DNA of 64,000 bases from Lachnospiraceae bacterium (GTDB taxonomy: Bacteria > Bacillota > Clostridia > Lachnospirales > Lachnospiraceae), in contig JAKSPO010000001.1 of NCBI GenBank assembly GCA_024404675.1, positions 124,001 to 188,000 on the forward strand, read 5' to 3'. Positions 26,172 to 35,191 of this stretch are shown here, piece after piece; the first letter of the stretch is position 1, and each line of letters begins with the position of its first letter. Below the pieces are notes generated by a model. The model did not search any database. It was not told where the DNA came from and was given only the letters and a program-made list of their open reading frames with translations. The translations under genes were made by a program, and so were the position numbers.

Positions 26172-27653
26172 ATGTACTATATCGGTGTTGATCTGGGTAC
26201 ATCATCCGTTAAGCTTCTTATGATGGATGAGAATGGTGAGATTAAGAACATCGTGTCTAAGGAGTATCCTTTGTACTTCCCTAAGACCGGTTGGTCCGAG
26301 CAGAAGCCGGAGGACTGGTGGACACAGATGAAGGTTGGTGTGAAAGAGCTTGTAGCAGGCTTTGATGCTTCCAAGGTTGCCGGCATCAGCTTCGGCGGTC
26401 AGATGCACGGCCTTGTAATTCTTGACAGTGAGGACAACGTGCTTCGTCCCGCAATCCTTTGGAATGACGGACGTACGCAGGCGGAATGTGATTATCTGAA
26501 TAACGAGATCGGACGCGAGAAGGTTTCCGAGTATACTGCGAATATGGCACTTACCGGATTCACCGCACCGAAGCTTCTGTGGGTGAAGAAGAATGAGCCT
26601 GAGATTTTTGATAAGATCTGCAAGATCATGCTTCCGAAGGATTATATCGCATATAAGCTTTCCGGCGTTCATTGCACCGATGTTTCCGATGCATCCGGTA
26701 TGCTTCTTTTTGATGTAAAGAACAAGTGCTGGTCCAAGGAGATGTGTGAGATCGTTGGCGTAAAGGAAAGCCAGCTTGCTAAGATTTACGAGAGCTATGA
26801 GGTTGTCGGAACGATTCTTCCCGAGATTGCCAAGGAGCTTGGCCTTCCCGAGACCGTAAAGATTATTGCCGGTGCAGGCGATAACGCAGCAGGTGCTGTT
26901 GGTACCGGTACTCTTGAGAACGGTATGTGCAGCCTTTCCCTCGGAACCTCCGGAACCGTATTCATCTCTACGGATGAGTTCGCTGTAGATGATAAGAATG
27001 CGATGCATTCCTTCGCTCATGCAAACGGCCGTTATCATTTCCTCGGCTGTATGCTTTCCGCAGCTTCCTCTAACAAGTGGTGGATGGATGACATCATCGG
27101 TACGAAGGATTATGCAGCAGAGCAGAAGAACATTACCGAGATTGGTAAGAACAATGTATACTACCTGCCTTATCTGATGGGTGAGCGTACTCCTCATAAT
27201 AATCCGAACGCAAGAGGTTGCTTCATCGGTCTTTCGATGGATACGAAGCGTGAGGATATGACGCTTGCTGTTATGGAAGGTGTTACCTACGCACTTCGTG
27301 ATGCACTTGAGATTGCTCGTTCCTTCGGTGTTAAGATTGAGCGTGTACGTGCAATCGGCGGTGGTGCTAAGAGCCCGCTCTGGTGTAAGGTAATCGCAAA
27401 CATTATGAACGTTAAGGTTGATAAGATTAACTGTGAAGAGGGTCCCGGCTACGGCGCAGCAATTCTTGCTGCAGTAGGTTGCGGCGAGTTCGCTTCCGTA
27501 GAAGAGGCTTCCGGAAAGCTCATTCGTGTGGTTGACACCATTGAGCAGGATCCGCAGATCGTTGCAGAATACGAGAAGCGTTATCAGATCTTCCGTGGTT
27601 TGTATCCGGCATTGGTTCCGTCCTTTGCTTCCATGGCTGAATTGAATAAGTAA
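26172..27653 (+). CDS. xylB: Xylulokinase (FGGY family)
   Basis: This 493-residue sugar kinase phosphorylates D-xylulose to xylulose 5-phosphate. N-terminal phosphate motif GVDLGTSSVKLL, substrate region SFGGQMHGLV, LWNDGRT, and the second phosphate motif SLGTSGTVF, then the adenosine motif AIGGGAKSPLW. The MHG motif favours xylulokinase over glycerol or gluconate kinase. GGAGGG precedes ATG 26172. No xylose isomerase or pentose transporter is next to it, so it works with genes elsewhere. It has its own promoter and terminator. Confidence 0.9.
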   Translation: MYYIGVDLGTSSVKLLMMDENGEIKNIVSKEYPLYFPKTGWSEQKPEDWWTQMKVGVKELVAGFDASKVAGISFGGQMHGLVILDSEDNVLRPAILWNDGRTQAECDYLNNEIGREKVSEYTANMALTGFTAPKLLWVKKNEPEIFDKICKIMLPKDYIAYKLSGVHCTDVSDASGMLLFDVKNKCWSKEMCEIVGVKESQLAKIYESYEVVGTILPEIAKELGLPETVKIIAGAGDNAAGAVGTGTLENGMCSLSLGTSGTVFISTDEFAVDDKNAMHSFAHANGRYHFLGCMLSAASSNKWWMDDIIGTKDYAAEQKNITEIGKNNVYYLPYLMGERTPHNNPNARGCFIGLSMDTKREDMTLAVMEGVTYALRDALEIARSFGVKIERVRAIGGGAKSPLWCKVIANIMNVKVDKINCEEGPGYGAAILAAVGCGEFASVEEASGKLIRVVDTIEQDPQIVAEYEKRYQIFRGLYPALVPSFASMAELNK

Positions 27654-27666
27654 TCTATTACCATGT

Positions 27667-27706
27667 GGCGGACCCCTTTCACGGGGTTCGCCTTATGGCG
27701 TTTTTA
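27667..27706 (+). terminator. Terminator after xylB
   Basis: GGCGGACCCC and GGGGTTCGCC form ten pairs (two G-U) around TTTCAC; the T-run (GTTTTTA) lies a few bases further on, so it may be imperfect. Confidence 0.6.
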
Positions 27707-27753
27707 TGCGGCAGATTAACAGGGGCGAAAGCCCTTACTTTTTGGAGTGAAAT

Positions 27754-28548
27754 ATGGACGCTTACACCGGCTTTGCGGAAATTTATGATATGTGTATGGA
27801 TAATATTCCTTACGATGAATGGGCAAAGAATCTGACTACGCTTCTTCGTCGTTACGGAATCGTAGACGGCCTTCTTTGTGAGCTTGGCTGCGGTACCGGT
27901 GAGATGACCATACGGCTTTCCGAAAGCGGTTATGATATGATTGGAATTGATAATTCCGAGGATATGCTCATGGTTGCCAGAGAGAAGGAATATGAGCGTA
28001 TGGATGCGGGCGAGACCTCACAGATTTTGTATCTTCTGCAGGATATGCGTTCGTTCGAGCTGTTCGGCACGGTTCGCGGTATCGTAAGCGTATGCGACTC
28101 CATGAATTACCTTCTGACGGAAGAGGACCTGCTTGCAACCTTCCGTCTGGTGAATAACTATCTCGACAGAGAAGGCATCTTTATATTTGATATGAAAACT
28201 GCGGCCTGCTTTGCGGCACTTGGAAATGAAACGAGAGTCGAGCAGCTGCGCGGCGCAACTCTCATATGGGAGAACGCCTATATGAAACGAAAGAAGAGAA
28301 ATACCTACCGCCTTACGATTTTTGAAAAGGAATCCGGAGATCTGTACCGAAAGATGTCGGAGACACACATTCAGCAGACTTACTCCGTAGATACGATTCG
28401 AAGACTTCTTACCGAGGCGGGAATGGAATATATAGAGGCAATCGATGCGAACACGATGGGAATGGTTACCGAAACCACGGAACGTGTTCTTTACATTGCA
28501 AAAGAGGGCTTTCAGAAGGACAAATGCTATCAGGCCCCGGAGGATTGA
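27754..28548 (+). CDS. Class I SAM-dependent methyltransferase
   Basis: This 264-residue protein has the SAM-binding motif LCELGCGTGEMT near residue 47 and DNSEDML after it, with DMRSF and SVCDSMNYL as later motifs. The small-molecule methyltransferase fold is clear; the substrate is not. GGAG lies 9 bases before the ATG. It ends one base before hslO, so the two are cotranscribed. Confidence 0.85.
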   Translation: MDAYTGFAEIYDMCMDNIPYDEWAKNLTTLLRRYGIVDGLLCELGCGTGEMTIRLSESGYDMIGIDNSEDMLMVAREKEYERMDAGETSQILYLLQDMRSFELFGTVRGIVSVCDSMNYLLTEEDLLATFRLVNNYLDREGIFIFDMKTAACFAALGNETRVEQLRGATLIWENAYMKRKKRNTYRLTIFEKESGDLYRKMSETHIQQTYSVDTIRRLLTEAGMEYIEAIDANTMGMVTETTERVLYIAKEGFQKDKCYQAPED

Positions 28549-28549
28549 T

Positions 28550-29437
28550 ATGAGTGATAAGATTGTAAGAGGAACGGCCGCGGACGGATTTATCCGTGCA
28601 TTTGCCGCTTCCACGAAAGAAATTGTTGAGTTTGCAAGAGAAGCGCATAACACTAGCCCTGTCTGTACTGCAGCGCTCGGAAGACTTCTTACGGCAGCTT
28701 CCATGATGGGTACCATGATGAAAAGTGCTGCAGATATTATGACTGTGAAGATTGCCTGCGACGGACCGATTGGCGGACTTTGCGTAACTGCGGATGCTTC
28801 CGGTAATGTAAAGGGCTTCGTTAAGAATCCGCTTGTTGACCTGCCGGCGAAGGCGAATCATCATTTTGATGTCGGCGGAGCACTTGGAAACGGTATTCTG
28901 TCTGTACTTAGAGACCTCGGGTTAAAGGAGCCGTATGTCGGAGAGGTTCCGCTGCAGACCGGTGAGATTGCTGAGGATCTGACATATTATTATGCCGCAT
29001 CTGAGCAGACTCCCTCCTGTGTAGGGCTGGGAGTACTTATGAATAAGGACAACACGGTTTCCGAGGCAGGCGGCTTCATCATTCAGCTGATGCCTGATTG
29101 CCCGGACGATGTGATTGCAAAGCTTGAAGAGAATATCAAAGGTCTTTCCTCCGTGACGGATATGCTTTCTACGGGGATGAGCCCGGAGGACATCCTGAAT
29201 AAGGTTCTTGAAGGCTTTTCGCCTACATTTAACGATACGATTTACCCTGCGTATGTATGTAACTGCTCTAAGGAGCGTTATACGAAGGGACTTCTCAGTC
29301 TTGGTAAGAAGGAGCTTGAAACGCTTTACAAAGACGGTGAGGCAATCGAGGTCGTATGTCAGTTCTGCAGAAAGAAATATTATTTCCAGCCTGACGAGCT
29401 TAGGGAAATGATTGATTATTTGAATGAGAATGCGTAA
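28550..29437 (+). CDS. hslO: Redox-regulated chaperone Hsp33
   Basis: This 295-residue cytoplasmic holdase protects proteins under oxidative stress. The N-terminal domain has FAREAHNTSPVCTAALGRLLTA, typical of Hsp33. The zinc-switch cysteines are all present: CNC near residue 237 and CQFC near residue 270. Start ATG 28550 is 2 bases after the methyltransferase stop and has GGAGG upstream. Confidence 0.95.
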   Translation: MSDKIVRGTAADGFIRAFAASTKEIVEFAREAHNTSPVCTAALGRLLTAASMMGTMMKSAADIMTVKIACDGPIGGLCVTADASGNVKGFVKNPLVDLPAKANHHFDVGGALGNGILSVLRDLGLKEPYVGEVPLQTGEIAEDLTYYYAASEQTPSCVGLGVLMNKDNTVSEAGGFIIQLMPDCPDDVIAKLEENIKGLSSVTDMLSTGMSPEDILNKVLEGFSPTFNDTIYPAYVCNCSKERYTKGLLSLGKKELETLYKDGEAIEVVCQFCRKKYYFQPDELREMIDYLNENA

Positions 29438-29455
29438 TAACGGAGGTTTACAGTA

Positions 29456-30835
29456 ATGGCAATTGACAGAAAAGGCAAGAATGCATGGTTGAAATATGAT
29501 AAAAAAACGCTCGATAAGGTGATGGATTTTGCTGAAGAATACCGCGTATTTCTGAGCCGGAATAAGACCGAGCGTGAGTGCGTAGAGACGGTTGTAAAGA
29601 AGGCGAAGGAGCTTGGATATAAGGATCTTTACAGCGTTAAGAGCGTGAAAGAGGGAGACAAGCTTTATGCAACGCTTATGGGTAAGACCGTTGCTTTGTT
29701 CTTGGTTGGCTCCGAGCCGCTTGAGAAGGGCATGAAGATTCTTGGCGCGCACATCGATTCCCCCCGTCTTGATCTGAAGCAGGTTCCGCTTTATGAGGAT
29801 ACCGAGATTGCGCTTTTAGATACACATTATTATGGCGGTGTGAAGAAGTACCAGTGGGTTACCGTACCGATGGCGATTCATGGCGTGATCTGCCGTAAGG
29901 ACGGTAAGGTTGTGAAGGTTTCCATCGGTGATGCACCGGAAGATCCGGTATTTGGCGTAAGCGATCTTTTGATCCATCTGAGTGCCGATCAGCTGCAGAA
30001 GAAGGCTTCTGAGGTCGTTACCGGTGAGGATCTTAATGTCACATTTGCCTCTATGCCGCTTAAGGGCGAAGAGAAGGATGCTGTTTTTGCAAATGCCATG
30101 AAGATTCTTTCGAAGAAATATAAAGTGGAGGACGAGGATTTTCTTTCCGCTGAGCTTGAGATTGTTCCGGCAGGCGATGCAAGAGATATGGGGATTGATC
30201 GAAGCCTGATTATGGGCTACGGTCATGACGACAGAGTATGCGCATATCCTTCCGCAGAAGCTTTGTTCCGCCTTGAGAAGACTGACAGAACGGCTGTATG
30301 CCTTCTGGTGGATAAGGAGGAGATCGGAAGTGTCGGTGCAACGGGTATGCATTCGAGATTCTTTGAAAATTGTGTTGCGGAGCTTATGAGCCGCACAGAG
30401 GAATATTCCGAGCTGAAGGTTCGCCGTGCATTGCAGAACTCCGATATGCTTTCTTCGGATGTCAGTGCCGCATACGATCCGAATTATCCTTCTGTTAATG
30501 AGCGTAAGAATACTGCTTACTTCGGCCACGGCCTTGTATTTAACAAATACACCGGCAGCCGCGGCAAGAGTGGTTCGAACGATGCAAGCCCTGAGTTTTT
30601 TGCTAAAATCCGTAAGATTTTCGACGATGCTAACGTGAGCTATCAGACGGCTGAGCTTGGTAAGGTTGACCAGGGCGGCGGTGGAACAATCGCTTATATC
30701 ATGGGCAACTACGGTATGAATGTCATCGATAGCGGTGTTGCGGTACAGAATATGCACGCACCGTGGGAGGTTATCAGCAAGGCAGACCTCTATGAGGCAC
30801 TTATGGGCTATATCGCATTCTATGAAGGGATTTAA
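29456..30835 (+). CDS. M18-family aminopeptidase
   Basis: This 459-residue zinc peptidase removes N-terminal, often acidic, residues from peptides in the cytoplasm. Metal and catalytic motifs: ILGAHIDSPRLDL, ELEIVPAG, MGYGHDDRVCAY, VDKEEIGSVGATG, FGHGLVFNKYTGSRG and HAPWEVISKADLYE. The length fits bacterial M18 enzymes (aspartyl aminopeptidase/ApeA group). CGGAGG lies before the ATG. It sits 18 bases after hslO and 9 bases before a dUTPase. Confidence 0.93.
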   Translation: MAIDRKGKNAWLKYDKKTLDKVMDFAEEYRVFLSRNKTERECVETVVKKAKELGYKDLYSVKSVKEGDKLYATLMGKTVALFLVGSEPLEKGMKILGAHIDSPRLDLKQVPLYEDTEIALLDTHYYGGVKKYQWVTVPMAIHGVICRKDGKVVKVSIGDAPEDPVFGVSDLLIHLSADQLQKKASEVVTGEDLNVTFASMPLKGEEKDAVFANAMKILSKKYKVEDEDFLSAELEIVPAGDARDMGIDRSLIMGYGHDDRVCAYPSAEALFRLEKTDRTAVCLLVDKEEIGSVGATGMHSRFFENCVAELMSRTEEYSELKVRRALQNSDMLSSDVSAAYDPNYPSVNERKNTAYFGHGLVFNKYTGSRGKSGSNDASPEFFAKIRKIFDDANVSYQTAELGKVDQGGGGTIAYIMGNYGMNVIDSGVAVQNMHAPWEVISKADLYEALMGYIAFYEGI

Positions 30836-30844
30836 GGAGAAGTT

Positions 30845-31279
30845 ATGCTGCCGATTAAGATTCGTTATATCAGTGACAAAATAGAAAAGCTTCGTTATGT
30901 TGACGGCGTGTCCGATTGGATTGATCTTCGTTCCGCGGAGGATGTTGATCTGAAGGCGGGAGAGTTCAGACTGATTCGTCTCGGAATTGCGGTTATGCTG
31001 CCAGAGGGATACGAAGCACATATTGTTCCGAGAAGCAGTACCTATAAGAATTTTGGTATCATTCAGACCAATCATATGGGTGTTGTGGACCACAGCTATT
31101 GCGGCGATGAGGACGAGTGGCGCTTTCCGGTACTTGCCATGCGTGATACGCACATTTCGGTTAATGACCGCATCTGTCAGTTCCGTGTGATGGAGAATCA
31201 GCCGCAGCTTGTATTTGAAGAGGTTGAGCATCTTAGCGCCAAATCCCGTGGCGGTTTCGGTACGACGGGAATACAGTAG
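30845..31279 (+). CDS. dut: dUTP diphosphatase (trimeric type)
   Basis: This 144-residue enzyme hydrolyses dUTP to dUMP and PPi, keeping uracil out of DNA. Conserved motifs can be followed: WIDLRSAED (motif 1, divergent from AGxDL), PRSSTYKNFG (2), GVVDHSYCGDEDEW (3), RICQFRV (4), SRGGFGTTG (5). GGAG lies 5 bases upstream. Divergent motif 1 and the length resemble the YosS/YncF-type dUTPases of Bacillus. It is probably transcribed with the preceding aminopeptidase. Confidence 0.88.
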   Translation: MLPIKIRYISDKIEKLRYVDGVSDWIDLRSAEDVDLKAGEFRLIRLGIAVMLPEGYEAHIVPRSSTYKNFGIIQTNHMGVVDHSYCGDEDEWRFPVLAMRDTHISVNDRICQFRVMENQPQLVFEEVEHLSAKSRGGFGTTGIQ

Positions 31280-31334
31280 TGTAACTGTTCCGAAAGGAAT
31301 TTGTATAGAATCAGTAGATAAAGTGAGGTAAGAC

Positions 31335-32522
31335 ATGATTAAGATTGATATTTTCTCCGGCTTCCTTGGTGCCGGAAAGACGACCCTTATCAAAAAGCTT
31401 CTGGCTGACGGATATAAGGGTGAGAAGGTTGTTTTGATTGAGAATGAGTTTGGTGAGATCGGTATTGACGGTGGCTTTTTGAAGGAGGCCGGTGTTGAGA
31501 TTACCGAGATGAATTCCGGTTGTATCTGCTGCTCCTTAGTCGGCGATTTCGGCGAGGCTTTGGTTAAGGTAAAGGAGCAGTTCCATCCGGATCGTATCAT
31601 CATTGAGCCCTCCGGTGTCGGCAAGCTTTCCGATGTTGAGAAAGCTGTTGCGGATATTAAAGATCCTGAGTTCGAGATCAACAGTCTTGTTACTGTTGTC
31701 GATGCAGGCAAATGCCGTATTTACATGAAGAACTTCGGTGAGTTCTTCAATAACCAGGTTGAATATGCACATACCATTCTTCTGAGCCGCTCCCAGAATG
31801 TTTCTGAGGATAAGCTGCAGGCATGCGTAGCAATGCTTCGTGAGAAGAATGCAGATGCAGTAATCGTTACTACACCTTGGGACCAGCTTACCGGCGCACA
31901 GATTTTGCATGCTATGTCTGTGAAGGTAGACCTTTCCAAGATTTTATTTGAAGAAGAGGATATCTGCCCTTGCTGCGGTCATCACCACGATGATGACGAG
32001 GAGTGTGATCATGAGCATCACCATCATCACCACCATGACGATGATGAGGAGTGCTGCTGTGGCCACCATCATGATGACGATGATGACGATGACGATGACG
32101 ATCATGATCATGAGCACCACCACCATCACCACCATGACGATGATGAGGAGTGCTGCTGCGGCCACCATCATGATGACGATGACGACCATGACCACGAGCA
32201 TGAGCATCATCATGAGCACGGACATCACCATCACCACCATCATGCAGATGAGGTATTTACCAGCTGGGGTAAGGAATCTCCGAAGAAGTATGACGAGTCG
32301 GTTCTTGAGGATATTCTTGAGAAGCTTGCAAACTTTGAGGAGTACGGTATCATCCTTCGTGCAAAGGGTATCGTTCCGAGCACCGACGGTCGTTGGCTTC
32401 ATTTTGACCTGACACCCGGTGAGTTTGAGATTCGTGAAGGCGCATCCGATATTATCGGTCGTCTGTGCGTAATCGGCAGCCAGCTTAAGGAGAAAGAGAT
32501 CGCCGATTTGTTTGAGGCATAA
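31335..32522 (+). CDS. COG0523 (CobW-type) GTPase with long His/Asp/Cys metal-binding insert
   Basis: This 395-residue putative metallochaperone has Walker A GFLGAGKTT (residues 9-17), the COG0523 hallmark GCICC near residue 65 and a CobW C-terminal domain (about 307-395). Between them, residues about 211-303 are almost only His, Asp, Glu and Cys, with tandem units of the form DDDEECCCGHHH. The DNA shows a clear 99-base repeat (33 codons). Proteins of this family pass zinc, cobalt or nickel to target enzymes; His-rich stretches store metal. The G4 motif NKxD is replaced by SRSQ, which is unusual. A second COG0523 gene follows 14 bases later. No Zur-type operator was recognised upstream. Which metal it carries is not known. 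Confidence 0.88.
   Translation: MIKIDIFSGFLGAGKTTLIKKLLADGYKGEKVVLIENEFGEIGIDGGFLKEAGVEITEMNSGCICCSLVGDFGEALVKVKEQFHPDRIIIEPSGVGKLSDVEKAVADIKDPEFEINSLVTVVDAGKCRIYMKNFGEFFNNQVEYAHTILLSRSQNVSEDKLQACVAMLREKNADAVIVTTPWDQLTGAQILHAMSVKVDLSKILFEEEDICPCCGHHHDDDEECDHEHHHHHHHDDDEECCCGHHHDDDDDDDDDDHDHEHHHHHHHDDDEECCCGHHHDDDDDHDHEHEHHHEHGHHHHHHHADEVFTSWGKESPKKYDESVLEDILEKLANFEEYGIILRAKGIVPSTDGRWLHFDLTPGEFEIREGASDIIGRLCVIGSQLKEKEIADLFEA
31966..32249 (+). repeat. Tandem repeats coding for the His/Asp/Cys insert
   Basis: Units run from His-rich to Asp-rich to GAGGAGTGC-type Cys codons. The GAGGAG markers are at 31998, 32046 and 32145, so two units are 99 bases apart and a shorter one is 48 bases away. The last copies read nearly base for base alike (about 32019-32080 against 32118-32179). 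Confidence 0.85.
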
Positions 32523-32536
32523 GAAAGGGATTTATC

Positions 32537-33487
32537 ATGGAAAAGCCCGTATTTATTATCAACGGTTTCCTTGACAGCGGTAAGACAACCTTCATCGAGG
32601 AGACCCTGAATGACCCGCAGTTTCTTGAGGGCGGTAAGCTTTTGATCATCCAGTGTGAAGAGGGTGAAGAGGAGCTTGATGAGATTGCGCTTTCAAAGAA
32701 GGGTGTGCAGATCATCAGTGTAGAAGAGCAGTCACAGCTCACCGGTCAGTTCCTGAACGGTCTTGAGCTCTACTATAACCCGAACATGATTCTGTTCGAG
32801 GTGAACGGTATGTGGAGCATGGACGAGATGATGGAACTGGATTATCCGGAGAACTGGGTGCCTGCGCAGGTGATTTCCCTGATTGACGGTACCACGATTG
32901 AAAGTTATCTGAATAACATGAAGAAAATGGTGCTCGACAATGTTCGTTACTCCGATATTGTTATTGTTAATCGTTGCGATGATAATACCAATAAGACGAT
33001 GATCCGTAGAAGTATCAAGCCGGTGAATCGTAAGGCACAGATCATTTATGAGCGTGCCGACGGAGCCGAGGTTGCACCCGAGGAGGAAGAACTTCCTTAC
33101 GATATGACCAAGGATTATCTAGAGATTACCGATGAGGATTACGGTATCTTCTATATGGACTGTATGGATAACCCGAAGAATTATGAGGGTAAGACCGTGC
33201 ATTATCTTGGTATGATGTATATGTCTCCGAGACTTCCGAAGGGATATTGTGTTCCAGGACGTATGGCTATGACATGCTGCGCGGACGATATCGCATTTGT
33301 CGGTATGCTTGCAAAGCTTCCTGCAGTTGTGGATTCTTCCCTTTTGAAGAGCCGTGCGTGGGTATGGGTTACCGCAACCGTTAAGATTGAATATCAGAAG
33401 GAATATAAGGGCAAAGGACCGGTGCTTTATGCAACCAAGCTTGAGCGTGCCGAGGAGCCTCTCGAGAAGACAGTTTATTTTACTTAA
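32537..33487 (+). CDS. Fusion of COG0523-like GTPase and DUF1980-type domain
   Basis: This 316-residue protein begins with a short CobW/P-loop GTPase domain (Walker A NGFLDSGKTTF, G4-like VNRCDDN) but lacks the CxCC motif and the usual CobW C-terminal domain. From about residue 215 it has a domain like the C-terminus of the YcgQ/TIGR03943 (DUF1980) family: YEGKTVHYLGMMY, then GRMAMTCCADDIAFVG and a final WVWVTATVKIEY strand set. In other bacteria DUF1980 proteins pair with a permease of the YcgR type; none is seen here. It stands 14 bases after the His-rich GTPase gene, so the two probably act together in metal handling. The fusion is read from motifs, not from a search. Confidence 0.75.
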   Translation: MEKPVFIINGFLDSGKTTFIEETLNDPQFLEGGKLLIIQCEEGEEELDEIALSKKGVQIISVEEQSQLTGQFLNGLELYYNPNMILFEVNGMWSMDEMMELDYPENWVPAQVISLIDGTTIESYLNNMKKMVLDNVRYSDIVIVNRCDDNTNKTMIRRSIKPVNRKAQIIYERADGAEVAPEEEELPYDMTKDYLEITDEDYGIFYMDCMDNPKNYEGKTVHYLGMMYMSPRLPKGYCVPGRMAMTCCADDIAFVGMLAKLPAVVDSSLLKSRAWVWVTATVKIEYQKEYKGKGPVLYATKLERAEEPLEKTVYFT

Positions 33488-33500
33488 TTGAGGAACATGA

Positions 33501-34646
33501 ATGCATCTATCTGAAGAATTTAAGAAAAATATTAAGGTTTTGGGACGTGCCTCCTCGGAGGAGCCGTATGTTCTGTTCTGGACCGGAAGCCGTTATGAGA
33601 TGAATGTGAAGGCAAGCAGCCTGAGCGTTAAGATAAGGGCTTCCTACGGCAATCAGGAGCAGTGGATCTGTGTTCTGGTGGATGGCGTAAGGCTAATTCG
33701 CATGCCGCTTTCTAACGGTGAGAATGAGATCATGATTCTTCGAAACCGTAATAGGGAGCAGGAGCACAATATTCGTATTGTGAAGGATACGCCGATTATG
33801 CCCGGAGACGGAGAGCATTATATTGAGCTTACTGATGTGCTTATTGACGGTGAGCTTCTGCCGGTTTCCGAAAGAAAGCATAAGCTTCTTTTCATCGGCG
33901 ATTCGATTACCTCGGGAGAGGGGGCAATCGGTGCCAGAGGTGAGAATGACTGGGTTTCAGAGCTCTTTTCTGCAACCGATAACTATGCTTATATGACAGC
34001 GGAACTGGTAGATGCCGATTATCAGAGCCTTTCCCAAAGCGGTTGGGGCGTATGCTGCGGTTATGATAATGACACGCGCCATGTGATGCCGATTGCCTGG
34101 GATAAGGTATGTGCGCTTGCGTATGCTGACGGTCCGGCAAGACCGATTCGCGGTGCGGAAAAGGATTATGATTTTCAGGCATTTGTTCCTGATGCGATTA
34201 TTATCAATCTCGGAACCAATGATGCAAACGGCGTAACAATGCCGCCGATGAAGAATCCGGATACCGGGGTGACTTTCGGTATGAAGCTTGCGGAAGATGG
34301 TTCGCTTTCTAAGGAGAGTGCAGAGGCGTTTCTTAACAGTGCGGTACCGTTTCTTTCTAAGATTTATGAGGCTTACCCGAAGGCTAAGCTTTACTGGACG
34401 TATGGAATGCTTGGAACACTTTTAGAGCCTGTCATCAAAGAGGCACTTTCTACCTTTGCAAAGCTGCATCAGACCGAATGCCCGGAGTATATTGCGCTTC
34501 CGGAGATTACTGATGACACTGTGGGCGCCCGCTTTCATCCGGGACTTCCGTGTCACAGACAGACTGCCAATCGTATCGCAGGTGTCTTGAATCGATATTT
34601 TCAACAACTTGACGGGAAGGAGATTTGCAGTGAAAAAGTTAAGTAA
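33501..34646 (+). CDS. SGNH-hydrolase esterase, CE2-like
   Basis: This 381-residue protein has an N-terminal beta-sandwich (residues 1-115) and an SGNH hydrolase domain: block I GDSITSGEG near residue 133, Gly block SQSGWGV, block III LGTNDANG near residue 238, and block V ARFHPG near residue 350. The layout matches carbohydrate esterase family 2 (acetyl esterases), which deacetylate xylo- or mannooligosaccharides. No signal peptide is seen, so it probably acts on imported sugars in the cytoplasm. It overlaps the next gene by 17 bases. Confidence 0.8.
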   Translation: MHLSEEFKKNIKVLGRASSEEPYVLFWTGSRYEMNVKASSLSVKIRASYGNQEQWICVLVDGVRLIRMPLSNGENEIMILRNRNREQEHNIRIVKDTPIMPGDGEHYIELTDVLIDGELLPVSERKHKLLFIGDSITSGEGAIGARGENDWVSELFSATDNYAYMTAELVDADYQSLSQSGWGVCCGYDNDTRHVMPIAWDKVCALAYADGPARPIRGAEKDYDFQAFVPDAIIINLGTNDANGVTMPPMKNPDTGVTFGMKLAEDGSLSKESAEAFLNSAVPFLSKIYEAYPKAKLYWTYGMLGTLLEPVIKEALSTFAKLHQTECPEYIALPEITDDTVGARFHPGLPCHRQTANRIAGVLNRYFQQLDGKEICSEKVK

Positions 34647-35142
34647 TAACCAGCAGATTGCCCTTCTTTTGGCTGTAGTGGTCATTGTTGTCGCAGCTAT
34701 CATCGGGCTTTCCGTGAAGCTTCTGGGGGATCGTAAGAAGAATACGACACCTGAGGTCAGTATGCCCCCGACAATATTAAGTACCCCGACACCGGAACCG
34801 TCTTCGGAGCCTACCGAGGCGCTTACGCCGACGCCTACCTACTATGATGAAGGCTTGCTTCCGATTGTTCCGGCAAGCTCACCGACACCGGTTCCGACGG
34901 AGGAGCCGGAGTTAACACCCGGAGTATTGCCTTCGGTGACGCCCTTGGTTACAGAAGCAGTAACGCCGATCGTGACAGAAGAACCGACGCAGGCGGTTAG
35001 TCCTACGATGACACCTTTGGTTACGCCAAGCAGTACACCAACTGTTACAACCGTACCGACCGCAACAGCTACGCCTGTTCCTACGGCAGCGCCGAAGCCT
35101 ACGAGCAATAGTATCGAACTTCCGTTTATTCCGTTCAACTAG
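34630..35142 (+). CDS. Membrane-anchored Pro/Thr-rich stalk protein
   Basis: This 170-residue protein starts with GTG at 34630 (AAGGAG upstream), has one membrane helix (about residues 10-33, QIALLLAVVVIVVAAIIGL) and then about 130 residues rich in Thr, Pro, Val and Ser (TPTPEPSSEP, VTPLVTPSST), typical of an extended extracellular stalk. No folded domain follows the stalk; it ends IELPFIPFN. It overlaps the esterase gene and is 49 bases before an ABC gene, so it may be a partner of those transporters. Function unknown. Confidence 0.65.
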   Translation: MKKLSNNQQIALLLAVVVIVVAAIIGLSVKLLGDRKKNTTPEVSMPPTILSTPTPEPSSEPTEALTPTPTYYDEGLLPIVPASSPTPVPTEEPELTPGVLPSVTPLVTEAVTPIVTEEPTQAVSPTMTPLVTPSSTPTVTTVPTATATPVPTAAPKPTSNSIELPFIPFN

Positions 35143-35191
35143 GATAAACTTGAAGCATATTTTTAAATTGTGTGGTAAGGAGAATAACTAC

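Noticed and set aside
29816-31711. Open frame of 631 codons on the - strand
   Set aside because: It spans the M18, dUTPase and COG0523 genes on the other strand, all of which show family motifs; its own translation shows none.
31966-32249. CRISPR-like spacing of repeats
   Set aside because: Repeats are in-frame coding units of unequal length without unique spacers.
31944-32412. Met/Ile/Thr-rich and Met/Val-rich frames on both strands
   Set aside because: They are other-frame readings of the GAT/CAC/CAT repeats of the His/Asp insert.
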